Below, piece by piece: positions 11,398-13,051 of a stretch of 13,051 bases of DNA. The DNA comes from Spirochaetota bacterium (GTDB lineage: Bacteria > Spirochaetota > UBA4802 > UB4802), in the NCBI GenBank assembly GCA_018399855.1, contig JAGYNX010000029.1, positions 1 to 13,051 on the forward strand, written 5' to 3'. Position 1 is the stretch's first letter; every line of letters starts with the position of its first letter. The notes beneath the pieces were generated by a model. That model did not search any database, was not told the DNA's origin, and worked only from the letters and a program-made list of their open reading frames with translations. Made by a program: the position numbers and the translations under genes.

Positions 11398-13051
11398 ATG
11401 TCGTTTGAATATGTAAAAACAATGTCGCAATATTTTTATGATACATGTGAGCAGTTTCCAGACAGCCTGGCACAAAAATTTAATGTTGCCCTGTTTCAGG
11501 GCGATAATAACGGGTCTTTCACATATGCCCAACTGCAGGATCGTGTAGAATCCATAGCGTGCGCGCTTATTGATCTTGGTTTAAAAAAAGGAGAACGCGC
11601 CGGACTTATGGCAGCTCCCAGCCATATATGGACACAGGTTGACGTGGCACTTGCCAGCTGTGGTGTTGCCAGCGTGACCATTTATCCTACCCTTTCCAAC
11701 AACGAGGTCATTTATATTATGAATGACTCGGCAAGCAGGTTTCTCTTTCTTGGAAGTGCTTCATTATTAAAGCAGGTTAAACCGGTAATGGACCAGATAC
11801 CCGGGGTTGAAAAGATCATAGTAATGGATCCCACCTTTAGATCAGAGAGTGAATCCATACTTGGACTGTATGATCTCATCGAGAAAGGGGCTGAACTGAA
11901 GAAAGATGCCGCGATATTGAAATCATATGAAGAACAAAGGAAATCTCTTACCATAGATGACTGGTTTACCATTCTGTATACATCCGGTACAACGGGACTT
12001 GGTAAGGGTGTTGTTATCACCAACTGGTCAGCATCATCACGCCTTGAAGGAACCCGGGATTACTTTCATGAATATGAAATGGATATAACCGAAGAGGACG
12101 TGACTCTGTGCTACCTTCCGCTGTCTCACGTGTTTGACAGGGGGTCATGCCAGTGGCTCGGGTTGCGTGAAGGAGCGTGTATTTGTTACGCGGACAAGCC
12201 GGCCACCCTTGTGGATGATATGCAGAAGTATAACCCTACCTGGATCAATTGTGTTCCACGATTATATGAAAAAATATATGTTACCATAAAAGACCAGATG
12301 GCAGCAAGTGCGGTGAAGCAAAAACTTTTCAACTGGGCAATGAAAGTGGGATACGAGGCACTTGAATACAGGAAAAACGAAAATGACTGTTATGACATGC
12401 GTTCAAACCTGAAATTTACATCAAGGATGCCACTTGGACTCAGAATTAAGTTTAAGGTAGCCGATACAATTATCTTCAAGAAAGTACGCGGGTTGTTTGG
12501 CAAAAATTTCAGGCACTCCTTTTCGGCAAGTGCAAGCATTTCACCGGATCTATTGAAGTTTTATTACGCGGTAGGGATTGCCGTTGTTGAAGGATACGGT
12601 TCAACTGAAAGTTTCAATGCGGCACTGCTTAACCCTCTCACTGCCTGCAAGCCGGGATACATGGGTAAAAACGCCAATGGAAGTATCAGCCGGGTAGCCG
12701 AGGATGGTGAATTGGAATTATCGGGCGCGGGAATCTTTAAAGAGTATCTGAACAAGCCCGAGGATACCGAAGCATCCTTCACGCCGGATGGATGGTTTAT
12801 TACGGGTGACGTGGTTGAGCAGTCACCTGACGGGTATTACAAGTTTGTTGAACGTAAGAAGGCTATTATCTGTACCGCGGTTGGTAAGAATATAGCACCC
12901 GTAAAACTTGAAAATCTTTTTTCTACCAGCAGCGTTGTGGAGCAGATATTTTTTATCGGTGATGAACGGAATTACATTTCAGCCCTGGTTGTGCCAAGTT
13001 TCGCCTATTTCATGGATCTGTATGACAGGGAGAATATCACCTATGACAGGG
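11398..13051 (+). CDS. Long-chain acyl-CoA synthetase (AMP-forming), 3'-truncated by window edge
   Basis: This ANL-superfamily adenylate-forming enzyme activates long-chain fatty acids to acyl-CoA via acyl-AMP. It is closest to the bacterial FadD15/eukaryotic ACSL-type branch. The P-loop is LYTSGTTGLGKGVVITN (193-209). LPLSHVFDRGSC (240-251) and the YGSTES motif (400-405) bind the adenylate. GWFITGD (465-471) precedes the hinge ERKKAIICTAVGKNIAP (485-501), a match to the family's R-K-K-x-x-I-x-T-x-x-G-K-N-I-A-P. The P-loop has G-L-G-K-G where G-N-P-K-G is usual; the lysine is kept. The ATG at 11398 has AGGGGGA just upstream. There are 551 complete codons before the edge; family proteins are about 600 aa, so only the extreme C-terminus is missing. 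It is probably membrane-associated and supplies lipid synthesis or beta-oxidation. Confidence 0.93.
   Translation, partial: MSFEYVKTMSQYFYDTCEQFPDSLAQKFNVALFQGDNNGSFTYAQLQDRVESIACALIDLGLKKGERAGLMAAPSHIWTQVDVALASCGVASVTIYPTLSNNEVIYIMNDSASRFLFLGSASLLKQVKPVMDQIPGVEKIIVMDPTFRSESESILGLYDLIEKGAELKKDAAILKSYEEQRKSLTIDDWFTILYTSGTTGLGKGVVITNWSASSRLEGTRDYFHEYEMDITEEDVTLCYLPLSHVFDRGSCQWLGLREGACICYADKPATLVDDMQKYNPTWINCVPRLYEKIYVTIKDQMAASAVKQKLFNWAMKVGYEALEYRKNENDCYDMRSNLKFTSRMPLGLRIKFKVADTIIFKKVRGLFGKNFRHSFSASASISPDLLKFYYAVGIAVVEGYGSTESFNAALLNPLTACKPGYMGKNANGSISRVAEDGELELSGAGIFKEYLNKPEDTEASFTPDGWFITGDVVEQSPDGYYKFVERKKAIICTAVGKNIAPVKLENLFSTSSVVEQIFFIGDERNYISALVVPSFAYFMDLYDRENITYDR

Overview
The window looks like a chromosomal segment from a Gram-negative (diderm), free-living and possibly flagellated bacterium. 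The evidence is a lipoprotein with a lipobox, an MshEN/GspE-N-like domain, an FlgM-like protein and conventional sigma-70 promoters. The gene mix (ClpX-like AAA+, FlgM-like, long-chain acyl-CoA synthetase, recX-alaS) would suit a spirochaete or a similar environmental lineage, but that placement is a low-confidence inference. Most of the window is ordinary housekeeping DNA. I see no phage, CRISPR array, intact transposase or defence island.

Layout. Positions 1-1080 hold a small stand-alone MshEN/GspE-N-like protein, a hotdog thioesterase, and a tRNA-Leu(CAA) 8 nt behind the thioesterase, closed by a perfect rho-independent terminator. Positions 1090-1750 are a low-density stretch with an imperfect inverted-repeat element, one plausible minus-strand small gene, and fragmentary open frames. 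Positions 1751-3244 encode a divergent ClpX-like unfoldase that lacks the zinc-binding domain and carries an extra C-terminal region. A long hairpin separates it from a convergent gamma-carbonic-anhydrase-like gene (3293-3817, minus). Next comes a minus-strand pair coupled by a 4-nt overlap: a membrane site-2-type metalloprotease, then an SdiA-regulated-like lipoprotein. A short coding-looking remnant lies downstream of the pair.

Positions 5998-6090 hold a 93-bp MITE-like palindrome of the 'CACAGAGGCAC' type. It is followed by an FlgM-like gene, the ribosomal operon rplM-rpsI with its terminator, recX-alaS, and the start of a long-chain acyl-CoA synthetase that runs off the right edge.

Functional links. 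rplM-rpsI and recX-alaS are conserved pairs; recA, often upstream of recX, is absent here. The thioesterase and tRNA-Leu probably share a transcript and terminator. The metalloprotease and lipoprotein are likely co-translated envelope proteins. Start codons were revised from Shine-Dalgarno placement for the ClpX-like, carbonic-anhydrase-like, metalloprotease, lipoprotein, FlgM-like and L13 genes. The most interesting items are the atypical ClpX-like ATPase, the stand-alone MshEN-like protein and the two palindromic repeat elements.
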